The notes: generated by a model from the letters alone, not told the origin. Positions 42,688-51,843 are shown, numbered from the stretch's first letter. The stretch is 64,000 nucleotides of DNA from Pseudonocardia parietis (GCF_017876315.1 NZ_JAGINU010000002.1:217543-281542), one strand, 5' to 3'. Numbers and translations: made by a program.

Positions 42688-43305
42688 TCACACCTCGACG
42701 CGCCCCGGCGCGAAGGCTCGGAGCACGGTCGTCACGATCAGCTCCGCAGCATCGGAAGGGTGGATGTTCGCCCTTCCGACCTCGTCGGCAGCACCGTGGA
42801 TGAGCCGATGCAGAACCGCGACCATCCAGGAGATGGGGAGGTCATCGCTGAACACACCGTCAGCTTGTCCTCGTTCGAGTACGCGTACTGGACGCTCGGC
42901 CAGCCTCTCATGGAGCCGGTGGATCCGCTCTGAGGCCAGTTCCTTCTCTGCGGCGGCGACAAGACTGAGGGAGCGACCGGTGTGCTCCCAACTGGCGCGG
43001 ATGTAGCGCGCCAGTGCTTCCCGCGGTGGACCGTGAAGATCGACCGACTTCAGGGCGACATCCACCTGCTCGAGTACGTGCACGACGGCCGCATCGACGA
43101 GTTCCGCCCGCGAAGGGAAGTGCCCGTAGACGGTCACCCGGCCGACCCCGGCCTCCTTCGCGACGTCGGCCACGCTCGCCTCCGGGCGTCGACCTAGGCA
43201 GTCCACCGCTGCCTCGACGATCGCATCAATGTTGCGGCGAGCGTCCGCTCGCCGGGGTCCACCCGAGGCCATCTGCTCTGAGCCAGCTCCCATGAGCTCG
43301 AACAT
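42688..43305 (-). CDS. TetR-family repressor of divergent MFS pump
   Basis: This 205-residue regulator has an N-terminal TetR helix-turn-helix (AIVEAAVDCLGRRPEASVAD, VAKEAGVGRVTVYGHFPSRA) and an all-helical ligand domain. It starts at ATG 43305; ATG 43293 or 43272 would remove a few unconserved residues. It is divergent from a 14-helix MFS drug pump with 65 bases between, holding a 10-bp perfect palindrome. Repression of the pump and itself until an effector binds is the standard mode for such pairs. The effector is unknown. Confidence 0.88.
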   Translation of the reverse strand: MFELMGAGSEQMASGGPRRADARRNIDAIVEAAVDCLGRRPEASVADVAKEAGVGRVTVYGHFPSRAELVDAAVVHVLEQVDVALKSVDLHGPPREALARYIRASWEHTGRSLSLVAAAEKELASERIHRLHERLAERPVRVLERGQADGVFSDDLPISWMVAVLHRLIHGAADEVGRANIHPSDAAELIVTTVLRAFAPGRVEV

Positions 43306-43341
43306 ACCTGTTTGACTTAGAACGGCAATTAGGCAACTCTG

Positions 43342-43351
43342 ACAGTACTGT
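43342..43351. promoter_or_regulatory. Candidate TetR operator
   Basis: ACAGTACTGT is a perfect 10-bp palindrome in an AT-richer promoter gap between tetR and the MFS gene, about 20 bases before the pump start. Its position fits an operator serving both genes. Confidence 0.5.
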
Positions 43352-43370
43352 ACGAGTTAAGGAGGTTGCC

Positions 43371-44783
43371 ATGCCCGACTCGCCCGGCACGACGCCGGAT
43401 TCCAGAGTGGTCGCACACACCGGACGCTGGCGGACGCTGGCGTTGCTCGGAGTTGCTCAGTTCATGCTGATCGTCGATGTCACCGTCGTGGCGATCGCGC
43501 TACCCCACATGGGTGCCGACCTGGGCCTGTCCCGCGACGCGCTGACATGGGTGGCGAGCGCCTACACGCTCACGTTTGGCGGACTGATGGTGCTCGGAGG
43601 ACGTGTTGCGGACCTCATCGGACCACGCCGACTCGTCCTCGCCGGCCTTGCGGTGTTCACGATCGCGTCGCTGACCGCCGGTATCGCCGATGGGGCGGCG
43701 ATACTGATTGTCAGTCGGATCGCGCAGGGCGTCGGCGCAGCCATGCTTTCACCGGCGGCGCTGTCTTCGGTCGTGCGCCTGTTCGCCGGCGAGGAGCGGA
43801 ACAAGGCCCTCGGAATCTGGTCCGCCATGGGCGGCGCCGGCGGCGCGGTCGGAGTACTGCTCGGCGGAGTCCTGACCGGCGGGCCGGGATGGCCGTGGAT
43901 CTTCTTCGTGAACATCCCCGTCGGCGCGGTGATCCTCGTCCTTCTGATCCGCATGCTCCCGGCGTTGCCCGGGGTCCCGGTGCAGGAGCGCCAGGGAGTC
44001 GACGTTCTGGGTGCCGTGCTGATCACCGGCGGGACCGGCCTGGTCATCTACGCTCTGATCGGGGCCGGTGATCGGGGCTGGCTCGCCCCCGTCACGGTCG
44101 GCCTCGTCGTCGCGGGCGCAGCACTGTATGCGGCCTTCGTCGTCTGGCAACGACGGGTTCGATCCCCGCTCATGGATGTCGAGCTGATGACCCGCCGATC
44201 GGTGGGGTCGGGGACCTTCGTGATCCTGATGGCCACCGCCCTCATGGTCGCCATCTTCTTCCTCGGCTCCTTCTACCTGCAGGACGCGATGGGCCACAGC
44301 GCGCTCACGACCGGCCTGCTGTTCCTGCCGGTCGCCGGTGCGACGATGCTCGGCGCCAACCTCGCGGGATGGGTCATGGCGCGCGTCGGCGGCCGGGCAC
44401 TGGCGCTCGGCGGGTTACTTCTCGCCGCACTCGGACTGGCCGTGCCCGCGCTGTGGGCGGGGACGCTCAGCATGGTGCTCGGGCTGAGCGCAGCCGCTGC
44501 GGGGATCGGCTCGCTGTTCCTCGTCGCCTCGGCAACGGCACTGGGGCAGGTCGAGCCGGAGAAGTCGGGCGTCGCGTCCGGCATCGTCAGCACCTTTCAC
44601 GAGTTCGGAGCGTCTATCGGCACTGCCGTGGTCTCGAGCATCGCGGCAGCAAGTCTCATGACCGGCTCGGGGGAGGGGTTCGGCAGAGCCTTCGGCGTAG
44701 CGGCCATGATCGCACTGGGCGCCGGCCTCCTCGCGACATGCTGGATCCCGGCACGCGTTCGCATGAGCGGGACGACCGATTGA
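43371..44783 (+). CDS. DHA2-family MFS multidrug efflux transporter
   Basis: This 470-residue protein starts at ATG 43371 after AAGGAGG and has 14 hydrophobic helices. Signature motifs are DVTVVAIALPHMGADLGLS (helix 1 motif D1 of the DHA2 family), GGRVADLIGPRRLVLAGLAV (motif A) and ISRIAQGVGAAMLSPAALSS (motif B-like; VSRIAQGVG). These fit EmrB/QacA-type proton-coupled drug export. A TetR gene is divergent from it. The substrate is unknown. The gene is intact. Confidence 0.92.
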   Translation: MPDSPGTTPDSRVVAHTGRWRTLALLGVAQFMLIVDVTVVAIALPHMGADLGLSRDALTWVASAYTLTFGGLMVLGGRVADLIGPRRLVLAGLAVFTIASLTAGIADGAAILIVSRIAQGVGAAMLSPAALSSVVRLFAGEERNKALGIWSAMGGAGGAVGVLLGGVLTGGPGWPWIFFVNIPVGAVILVLLIRMLPALPGVPVQERQGVDVLGAVLITGGTGLVIYALIGAGDRGWLAPVTVGLVVAGAALYAAFVVWQRRVRSPLMDVELMTRRSVGSGTFVILMATALMVAIFFLGSFYLQDAMGHSALTTGLLFLPVAGATMLGANLAGWVMARVGGRALALGGLLLAALGLAVPALWAGTLSMVLGLSAAAAGIGSLFLVASATALGQVEPEKSGVASGIVSTFHEFGASIGTAVVSSIAAASLMTGSGEGFGRAFGVAAMIALGAGLLATCWIPARVRMSGTTD

Positions 44784-44793
44784 GGCGGCCGGA

Positions 44794-46209
44794 TCAACCC
44801 TGGTGCCGCGACGGCACCGCGGGCTCCGTGGATGGCTCGCCCCGGCCGGAATCAGGATGATGCTGAGGTTCCACCGCTTCTCCGGGAACCTGGGGGAAGC
44901 TCAGTCGATTCACCGGCTCGTTGTCTCGGTGCGCCGGAGAGCGGGTCTCGGTCGCGACCGGGAGCAGCAGCGTCATCGTCGACGGGACGGTTCCGACGGT
45001 GAGTCGTCCGCCTTCGCTCTCGGCGAGTCGACGGGCCAGCGGTAAGCCCATGCCGTTCCCGATGTGTCCGTCGGTGAGGGCGGCCGTCGGGACACCGGGC
45101 CCGTCGTCGCTGATCTCGACCGCGATCGCGCTCTCGCCCAACTCGTGGACGGAGACCGACACCGCCCCGGCACCGTGGAAGTAGGCGTTGTCGAGGAGGA
45201 CGCCGATGATCTGGCGGACGGCGGCCGACGATGCGTCCGGCCGGGGAAGAGAATCCGGCAGCCGGATCGAGATCCTCCGGTTCTCGAGGGCGAGGCGAGA
45301 ACGCCACTCCTCGTCGAACTCGGCGAGCAGCGCGGAGAGATCGGCCGGTGCTGAGGTCGTCTGACGTTCGCGTGCCAGTGCCAGGAGCTCGTCGATCGTG
45401 CGCTCGAGCCGGTCGATCGAACCCAGACCGTCCGCGATCTCTGCGGTCGTCATGCGCTCGGGCCGGTCGAGAGCGGACTCCAATCGGAGCCGCAGGCCGG
45501 CCAGGGGCGTGCGCAATTGATGAGAGGCTTCCGCTGAGAACGCTCTCTCGCGTGCGACGAGGTCGTCGAGCCGCCGTGCGGTTCGGCTGAGGGCGGCGCT
45601 CGCCCGGTCGGTCTCCGCGATACCGGTCGAATCCGGGGTGATACCGAAATCCCCATCTCCCAGCCGGCCCGCGTCGTCGACCAGGCGCTCAAGCGGACGG
45701 GACAGACGGATCGCCAGCCGTCGCGCGAGCAGCCACGCTGACACCAGCACGACAGCGGCGAGGCCCGCCATCCCCAGCCAGATGGGGACCAGGGCGCCAT
45801 AGACTTGAGACGGCGGTGTGGACGTACGAACCACTCCGATGACGTCGCCCGTGTCGCTGACCGGGACCGCGACGGTCAGGTCCTCGACCGGCGGTGGCCC
45901 GGTACGGTCGCCGAGGACGTACTCGACCGGGCCGTCGCCGTGCGCGGGGCCGTCTCCGAGCAGCAGCGTCCCCTCGTCGTCGTAGAGGGCGATCGCGGCC
46001 TCGCCGGGTCCGTCCGGCAGACGTCTCGGCACGAGATCGTCGGTCATGTCCTCCTGCACCGTGCGAGCGGCGAACCCCGCCAGACGCTGCAGTGAGGAGC
46101 GCTCCTCCGCCACCGCAAACTCGGCCAGCCCGACGACCAGCGGTATCCCGAACAGTGCCACGGCGAAGGCCGCAGCGGTGACAGCCAGTGCCACGATCCG
46201 CGACCTCAT
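44794..46209 (-). CDS. Orphan sensor histidine kinase (HK-2), paralogue of HK-1
   Basis: This 471-residue kinase follows HK-1 (24709-26025) closely throughout: two membrane helices, the same sensor layout, the same HisKA box FSAEASHQLRTPLAGLRLRL, and HATPase motifs VLLDNAYFHGAG and GMGLPLARRLAESEGG. It has an extra hydrophilic tail of about 35 residues. Its ATG overlaps the stop of a response-regulator relic (ATGA) whose receiver and most of its DNA-binding domain are missing. It is therefore an orphan kinase that may signal to the response regulator at 26022 or have lost its use. Confidence 0.88.
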   Translation of the reverse strand: MRSRIVALAVTAAAFAVALFGIPLVVGLAEFAVAEERSSLQRLAGFAARTVQEDMTDDLVPRRLPDGPGEAAIALYDDEGTLLLGDGPAHGDGPVEYVLGDRTGPPPVEDLTVAVPVSDTGDVIGVVRTSTPPSQVYGALVPIWLGMAGLAAVVLVSAWLLARRLAIRLSRPLERLVDDAGRLGDGDFGITPDSTGIAETDRASAALSRTARRLDDLVARERAFSAEASHQLRTPLAGLRLRLESALDRPERMTTAEIADGLGSIDRLERTIDELLALARERQTTSAPADLSALLAEFDEEWRSRLALENRRISIRLPDSLPRPDASSAAVRQIIGVLLDNAYFHGAGAVSVSVHELGESAIAVEISDDGPGVPTAALTDGHIGNGMGLPLARRLAESEGGRLTVGTVPSTMTLLLPVATETRSPAHRDNEPVNRLSFPQVPGEAVEPQHHPDSGRGEPSTEPAVPSRHQG

Positions 46210-46330
46210 CGATCGGACCCTCCGCTGTCGGGCAGCGGCATCGCCAGGCGATAGCCGTGCCCGCGCGGTCCTGTGATGGCGGAACCCGATACGGCGGGAA
46301 GGCGCGAATCCTGCGCAGGACCCCGACCCG
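46206..46330 (-). pseudogene. Response regulator, C-terminal scrap
   Basis: The minus strand ends GHGYRLAMPLPDSGGSDR just before HK-2, matching the last winged-helix strand of OmpR-type regulators (RGHGYRLEWPP in the intact gene at 26022). Just upstream, in another frame, VLRRIRAFPPYRV resembles the preceding segment. All the rest of the regulator is gone, replaced by the dioxygenase gene. A deletion therefore joined HK-2 to the NRPS-like unit. Confidence 0.65.
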
Positions 46331-46339
46331 ACCGCTGGG

Positions 46340-47353
46340 CTACTCGGCTAGTGTGCACTGGTCAGCCATCGCAGCGAGCACCTCCCGCGGCCCCGTGTAG
46401 GGATCACGGCCGTGGGCAGTGCGGATGTTGTCGACGACCAGGAGGTCACCGCTCTGCCAGGGCTCGCGGACGGCGTTGGCGGAGTATGCCTGCATGATGT
46501 GGGAAACGAGGTCCCAGCCGATGGGGGTGCCGTCTCCGAAGCAGGTGGTGGCAGGTAGCCCGTCGGGCCCGAGCAGGTCGCGCAACTCGTGGGCTGTTTC
46601 GGGGCCGAAGACCCACTCGCTGTAGTAGGCGATCTCGTTGAACCAGCAGCGCACTCCCGTGATCGGGTGCCGGACAACGGCCGGGCGGCGTTGCCGGGTG
46701 CGGAGCTGTCCGCCGCGGCGCCACTCGAACTCGATGGAGTGTGCTCGGCAGTAGTCCTCGACGCCGTGTCGGTCACCGATACCGAAGGCGTCTGACCAGG
46801 ACGGACCGACGTCGCCGTTGTAGGTGCGCACCAGCATCCATCCCTCACGCTCACAACGTTTCACCAGACTCGCGGGCAAGGCCGTGAGCACGGTGGGGGA
46901 GTCGACGAGGACTGTGGCGCCGCCGAGGACGGGCGGGGACAGGCAGACGAACATCATCGAAGCGGGGAACCAGTCGCGGTACGACAGCTCGTGGTGCGGG
47001 CACATCGGGATCCCGCGTGGCCACCGAGTCGTCGAGTAGACGCGGTCGGTGTAGGGCACCCGCGGTGCGAAGGCCTCACGCTCGGCCATCAGGTCGTCGG
47101 CGAGCATCCGTACCACGTCGCCGGCCAGGATCGAGTCGTAGAGCCCCAGACCGCGGACCAGCACCGCGCCGTGGTCGACTACGGCGCTACGGAGCGCTCG
47201 CCTCGTTTCGAATGCCCACTGCAACGGGTCGTCCGGGTCGACCTGCAGGAGAGCAGGCGTGCCGGGGCGGCGTTCGACCTGGAGCTCCACGCTCTGGGGA
47301 GGCCGGGATGAGAAGGTCATGTCGACTCCCCATGGTGCGCGGTCGGCGCTCAT
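46340..47353 (-). CDS. TauD/TfdA-family Fe(II)/2-oxoglutarate dioxygenase
   Basis: This 337-residue enzyme has the double-stranded beta-helix iron site: His120-x-Glu122 in MCPHHELSYRD and His314 in RTAHGRDPYTGPREV, with Arg323 to bind 2-oxoglutarate. It is close in style to SyrP/clavaminate-synthase-like enzymes that hydroxylate amino acids free or held on carrier proteins. The Glu variant of the HxD motif occurs in that group. ATG 47353 overlaps the stop of the NRPS-like gene (ATGA), so the two are made together. Hydroxylation of an aminoacyl-carrier intermediate is the best inference. Confidence 0.9.
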   Translation of the reverse strand: MSADRAPWGVDMTFSSRPPQSVELQVERRPGTPALLQVDPDDPLQWAFETRRALRSAVVDHGAVLVRGLGLYDSILAGDVVRMLADDLMAEREAFAPRVPYTDRVYSTTRWPRGIPMCPHHELSYRDWFPASMMFVCLSPPVLGGATVLVDSPTVLTALPASLVKRCEREGWMLVRTYNGDVGPSWSDAFGIGDRHGVEDYCRAHSIEFEWRRGGQLRTRQRRPAVVRHPITGVRCWFNEIAYYSEWVFGPETAHELRDLLGPDGLPATTCFGDGTPIGWDLVSHIMQAYSANAVREPWQSGDLLVVDNIRTAHGRDPYTGPREVLAAMADQCTLAE

Positions 47354-50300
47354 GCCGACGTCGGAATGGATCTGGTGGGCAGCTCGCGGGCCGGGTTGGC
47401 GCCCCAGGTCTCGCCCGCGGGGACTTCCTCGCCCTTCATGAGGAACGAATCGGCCTCGATCACGGCGTCATCGCCGACGGTGATGCCGTAGTGCACGAAG
47501 GCGCCGATCCCGAGCGTGACCCGCGACCCGATGACGGTGTAGTCCGACTTGAACGCGCCGTCTTCCTGGGAGTGGTTCTGGACGATGCTGCGCTCATTGA
47601 GCGTGCAGTCGTCACCGAGGCTGATGAATGGCCGCTCGACGAACGCGGCGCCGTCGTCGAACAGGCGCGCACCGACCCGCATGCCGAGCATGCGTAACAG
47701 CAGCCCTTTGAACGGGGTGCCGTTGAACAGCAGCAGGTAGCTCGGAGCGGGGACCTTCCAGAACCGTTCGTGCCCCCAGAAGATCGGCTCGTAGATCGAG
47801 CACCCCTTCGGCGCCCGCAGGAGCAGTCGCCGCACCGACCGGTCGACCGCGGTGAACCACCCGACGGTGAGCACGGTGATCAGTACCTGCGCGACCAGGA
47901 TTTCGGCAGCGCCGAGCGTGACCTCCCAGATCGCGATCCCGGGGACCAGGATCGCGATCCCGAAGAAATAGAGCCAGCGCACGATCAGGTGCAGCGCGAT
48001 CGTGACGGCGTTGTGCCGATTCTTGCCACGGAGCGCGCGCCGCAGTCCCTGCTCGCCGAGCTCGAGTTGTGCGTCGCGGGCAACCGTGCGGGGGATCTCG
48101 AAGCTCGGTGAGCCCAGCAGGCCGACGTCCTCTCGGACCGGGCCGTCGAGGGGGATCATGACCTTGGTGCCGAGCAGGCAGTTGTTCCCGACCCTGCCCT
48201 GCGACGGGTAGACGATCCGGTTGCCGAAGAAGCTGTTCGTACCGATCGTGGTCTGCGACAGGCGGAAGGAGGTGTTCGAGTACTCCGCGTTGACGATCGA
48301 GAGGTCATCGGCGACGACGGTGCCGGTGCCGATCCTGGTCAGATAGGGCGACTCGTGCTTGATCAGCATCCCGAAGTTGTTGCCGGTCTGCACCAGCGGC
48401 CGGAGCTTGTAGCCCACGGCCCGGAGGTAGTGCGGGATCGCGGAGCTGTCCCCGAGCAGCATCGTGAACGTGATGCTATTGGTCAGCAACGCGACGGTCT
48501 GGTGCAGGAAGTAGTGCACTCCGTAGAGCGGGTAGACCCGGTCCGGCCGCACCGCGCGAGCCAGCAGGCGCGGAACGGTGATCATCACCAGGAACGCCAC
48601 GAGAAGGACGCCGAAGAACAGCACGAAGCTCAGAGCGAGGATCTCGAGGTAGAAGTACCAGTGGACGAACGCCTCCGGACCTGGGAACAGCAGCGCTGTC
48701 AGCTGCGGAACCTCGCGCAGCAGCAGCGCGATGCCGCCGAGGGCGAGCGGGAGGGCCAGGCCCAGGACGATGGTCAACTGCACCAGCGAATAGACGATCT
48801 TGCGGGGGAGTCCGGGCCTGGCGGGCGGGACGGTGCAGTAGTTCACCCCGGCCGGGCGGGCCGGTGATCCGTGCCAACGCTCGCCGGCGGGGACCACCTG
48901 CCCGCTCAGCAATGCGGAGGTGTGTCCGAGCTGGCCGCCATCGTCGATGCGCGTGCCGAGTTCGAGCACGGTGGCTTCGCCGACGAACACATCGTCGCCC
49001 AGGGTGACCGACCCGATCTCGATCAGACCGTCGCGGGCCCGGTAGCCAGAGAACATCGCGTCCTTGCGGATCACCGTGCGGTCACCGATGGACAGCAGGT
49101 CGGTGCACACCGGCATGGACTGGGCGAACAGCGCCACGTCGCGGCCGATCCGGGCGCCGAGCGAACGGAGATACAGCACGTAGAGCGGTGAGCCGCGGAA
49201 CAGAACCAGAGGGTTCATCCGCACCAGCGTCTTGACAATCCAGAATCGGACATAGCCCAGGCTCCAGATTCGGATCGAGCGGGGCCGCCACCGACCGATC
49301 AGCACCCACTTCACCACGATCGGGAACAGACACAGGAACGCGAAGCTCGCTGCGCCGACAACGACCGCCCGCGTGTAGAGATCGAGCAGGGTCGGCGATG
49401 CGACGAACCACTCATAGCCCCAGAACAACACCAACGCCATGAGATAGGACCAGCCCACGGCGAACGCGACCTGGAGCGCGCCGCACAGGACATATCCCGC
49501 GGTGCCGACCCGGCGGACCGAGGCCCACCGGTCGAGCACGACGGCCGGCTCCTCCGGCGGAGTCGCCGCGGTGAGATCACCTCGTGCGGCCGGGGCGAGC
49601 GAGGCGGCCAGGCCGACGAGCGTCGGAGTGGCGTAGACGTTCTCCATCGACAGCGTCGGCAGCCGGGAGTCCTTGCGGACGCGGGCGCAGAACTTCGCCA
49701 TCATCAGGGAGTCGGCGCCCAGGTCGTCGAAGAAGTTCGCCTCGTCCGGCACCTCCCGTTCCACCACCGCGGCGAGGACCTCGCCGAGCTGCACCGCCAG
49801 GTCCTGCGCCGCTTGTGCGGTCCCGTCGGCGGCGGGGGCCACGGCCGCCGCCAGGTCCGTCAGGGTCGGATGGCTGTAGACGTCCTGTATCGACAGCGTC
49901 GGCAACTCGGGGTCCTTGCGGACGCGGGCGCAGAACTTGGCCATGTCCAACGAGTCCGCGCCGAGCTCGAAGAAGTTCGCCTGCGGAGGAACCTCGTCAC
50001 GGTCGAGTACCTCCGCCAGGATCTCGGCCAACTGTTCCTCCACCACGCCCGGCGACGGCGGCGCCGGTGCCTCAGCCGGTAGTGCGAGAGCGGTGGCGAG
50101 GCGTCGCAGTGTCGGGTGCTCGTAGATGTACTGGATCGACACCGACGGTAGGTCCGGGTGTGTGCGTACCCGGGCGCAGAACTTTGCCATCAGCAACGAG
50201 TCGGCCCCCAGGTCGTCGAAGAAGTTCGCGTCGACGGGGACCCGTTCGCGGTCCAGCACCCCGGCAAGCACCTCGCCCAGAAGCGCCTCAGCGCCGGTGG

Positions 50301-51843
50301 GGGCGGCGGGGGCGGTGCCGGCACCCGGTGCGAGGACGGGGGGCATCGGTGCGGCGTGTTCTACCGCCATTGACTGCGTCGTGGGTGCCTCCGGGGTGAG
50401 GGCCTCCAGGTTCGGGGGCGCCGGCTCGAAGCGACGGCCACGTGCCGATGCCCCTTCCTCGAGTCGGGCTCGGTACTCGATACGCCCGTCGGCGGTGATG
50501 CGGCCCAGGTCGCCGGTGCGAAAGATCCGCTGCGACGGATTGCCGGGCACATCCAGTGAATCGGCAACGAACGCTGCCTGTGCCAGGTCGTCACGGTTAA
50601 CGTAGCCGCGGGCCAGGCCGATCCCGGCGATCCCGATCTCGCCGGTCGCACCGCGCGGTAGCGCGGAGCGCGGATCCTCGAGGTCCAGCACGACGACGCT
50701 GTAGGTCGGCAACGGAACTCCGAGCGAGGGGGGCCGGCCCGGCTCCAGCTCGGTCCAGGTGGTGGTCACAGTTGCTTCGGGCGGACCGTAGGTGCCGATC
50801 AGCCGACGTCCGGGACGGCGCCAGCGCCTGATGACCTCCGGTGGGCACGACGCGCTCGACAGCACCAGCCGCAGCGCGAGCAGACGCTCGTCGAGTGCAG
50901 CCAGTGTCGCGGCGTCGCTGCGCAGCACCGTCACACATCGCTCACCGAGGAAGCGCCACAAGGCGTCTCCCTGCAGGTTCGACCCGGCCGGTGGAGCGAC
51001 CACCGTGGCTCCGGCGACCCACGGCACCCAGGTTTCCTCCACCACCAGGTCCGACGCCCGTGACTGCCCCTGGAACACCCGGTCACCGGGCACGATGCCA
51101 TACACCTCGGCTGCCACACGCACGAAGTTGCATACGCTGCTGTGGTCGATCGCCACTCCGTGCGGACGTCCGTCGGTGTCGAAGCTGTAGACGATGTAGG
51201 CGACCGGCCCGCCCGGCACGCCGCGTTCAACGGCCAGCAAGCGTCGTGAACTCTGTTCGGCGATGAAACGCCCGGCGAGGTCGAGCGCGACCACGGTCGT
51301 CGCCGTCCGCGCATCGAATTCGGGAATCCCGGCCGCGACTGTCGAGGTCGTGAGCACCAACTGCGCGCCTGCATCAGCGATGATGGCGACCACGTCATCG
51401 CCATCGAGTCGCACGTCCAGTGGAACGTAGGCGGCACCGACCTTGGCCACGGCGAGCATCGCGACACAGAAATCAGCTGAGCCGCCGAGTAGCAGCGCGA
51501 CTCTGTCCCCACGGCCGATGTGGTGCAGCCGCAGGTAGCGGGCCAAGCGGTTTGCCTCGTCGTCCAGGTCCAGATACGAGAGGACACCCTCCGGGGTGTC
51601 CACGGCCGAGCGGTCGGCGCAACCGAATCGGACCAACCACTCGCACTGCGCCTCAAACAGAGCCTCAAGTCGCTCGGTCGGGTGCGCCCGCCTGCCCTGT
51701 GGCTCGTCCTGGTCGATCAGGATCCGTCCGAGTCCAGGGCTGCCCACTTCCAGCCCGGTGGATCCCGACGTGCCGGGACCGCTTCGCAGGCCCGTCCGAA
51801 CATCATCGTCGGGTGTCCGAATGAGTTGGTCCCAGCGGGTCAT
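47350..51843 (-). CDS. Pls/PosA-type NRPS-like membrane protein with three tandem carrier domains
   Basis: The product has 1,497 residues. Residues about 60-470 are an adenylation-like domain: motif A3 is degenerate (YSFDTDGRPHG, 219-229, in place of the Ser/Thr-Gly-rich loop and Lys), A5 is YGPPEATV, A6 GIGLARGYVNRDDL and A7 FRTGDLGR are good, and it stops after an A8-like RGRRFE with no C-terminal subdomain or A10 Lys. Three carrier domains follow with phosphopantetheine serines 549, 631 and 712 (GADSLLMAKF, GADSLDMAKF, GADSLMMAKF). The last 720 residues are the terminal domain of Pls/PosA proteins, with membrane helices and two left-handed beta-helix (hexapeptide) regions. No condensation or thioesterase domain exists. 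A TauD dioxygenase is translationally coupled. The product is unknown. Confidence 0.88.
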   Translation of the reverse strand: MTRWDQLIRTPDDDVRTGLRSGPGTSGSTGLEVGSPGLGRILIDQDEPQGRRAHPTERLEALFEAQCEWLVRFGCADRSAVDTPEGVLSYLDLDDEANRLARYLRLHHIGRGDRVALLLGGSADFCVAMLAVAKVGAAYVPLDVRLDGDDVVAIIADAGAQLVLTTSTVAAGIPEFDARTATTVVALDLAGRFIAEQSSRRLLAVERGVPGGPVAYIVYSFDTDGRPHGVAIDHSSVCNFVRVAAEVYGIVPGDRVFQGQSRASDLVVEETWVPWVAGATVVAPPAGSNLQGDALWRFLGERCVTVLRSDAATLAALDERLLALRLVLSSASCPPEVIRRWRRPGRRLIGTYGPPEATVTTTWTELEPGRPPSLGVPLPTYSVVVLDLEDPRSALPRGATGEIGIAGIGLARGYVNRDDLAQAAFVADSLDVPGNPSQRIFRTGDLGRITADGRIEYRARLEEGASARGRRFEPAPPNLEALTPEAPTTQSMAVEHAAPMPPVLAPGAGTAPAAPTGAEALLGEVLAGVLDRERVPVDANFFDDLGADSLLMAKFCARVRTHPDLPSVSIQYIYEHPTLRRLATALALPAEAPAPPSPGVVEEQLAEILAEVLDRDEVPPQANFFELGADSLDMAKFCARVRKDPELPTLSIQDVYSHPTLTDLAAAVAPAADGTAQAAQDLAVQLGEVLAAVVEREVPDEANFFDDLGADSLMMAKFCARVRKDSRLPTLSMENVYATPTLVGLAASLAPAARGDLTAATPPEEPAVVLDRWASVRRVGTAGYVLCGALQVAFAVGWSYLMALVLFWGYEWFVASPTLLDLYTRAVVVGAASFAFLCLFPIVVKWVLIGRWRPRSIRIWSLGYVRFWIVKTLVRMNPLVLFRGSPLYVLYLRSLGARIGRDVALFAQSMPVCTDLLSIGDRTVIRKDAMFSGYRARDGLIEIGSVTLGDDVFVGEATVLELGTRIDDGGQLGHTSALLSGQVVPAGERWHGSPARPAGVNYCTVPPARPGLPRKIVYSLVQLTIVLGLALPLALGGIALLLREVPQLTALLFPGPEAFVHWYFYLEILALSFVLFFGVLLVAFLVMITVPRLLARAVRPDRVYPLYGVHYFLHQTVALLTNSITFTMLLGDSSAIPHYLRAVGYKLRPLVQTGNNFGMLIKHESPYLTRIGTGTVVADDLSIVNAEYSNTSFRLSQTTIGTNSFFGNRIVYPSQGRVGNNCLLGTKVMIPLDGPVREDVGLLGSPSFEIPRTVARDAQLELGEQGLRRALRGKNRHNAVTIALHLIVRWLYFFGIAILVPGIAIWEVTLGAAEILVAQVLITVLTVGWFTAVDRSVRRLLLRAPKGCSIYEPIFWGHERFWKVPAPSYLLLFNGTPFKGLLLRMLGMRVGARLFDDGAAFVERPFISLGDDCTLNERSIVQNHSQEDGAFKSDYTVIGSRVTLGIGAFVHYGITVGDDAVIEADSFLMKGEEVPAGETWGANPARELPTRSIPTSA
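49591..50295 (-). repeat. Three tandem carrier-domain repeats within the NRPS-like gene
   Basis: Units of about 81-82 codons repeat three times, with serine codons at 50197-50199, 49951-49953 and 49708-49710. The stretch coding AKFCARVR around each site is nearly identical in DNA (GACGCGGGCGCAGAACTT on the plus strand at two of them), which suggests recent duplication or ongoing gene conversion. Linkers between them are Ala/Pro-rich. Confidence 0.85.

Noticed and set aside
49591..50295. The triple repeat as a CRISPR or DNA-level satellite array
   Set aside because: The period is about 243 bases, stays in frame, and encodes carrier domains; there are no spacers of CRISPR size.
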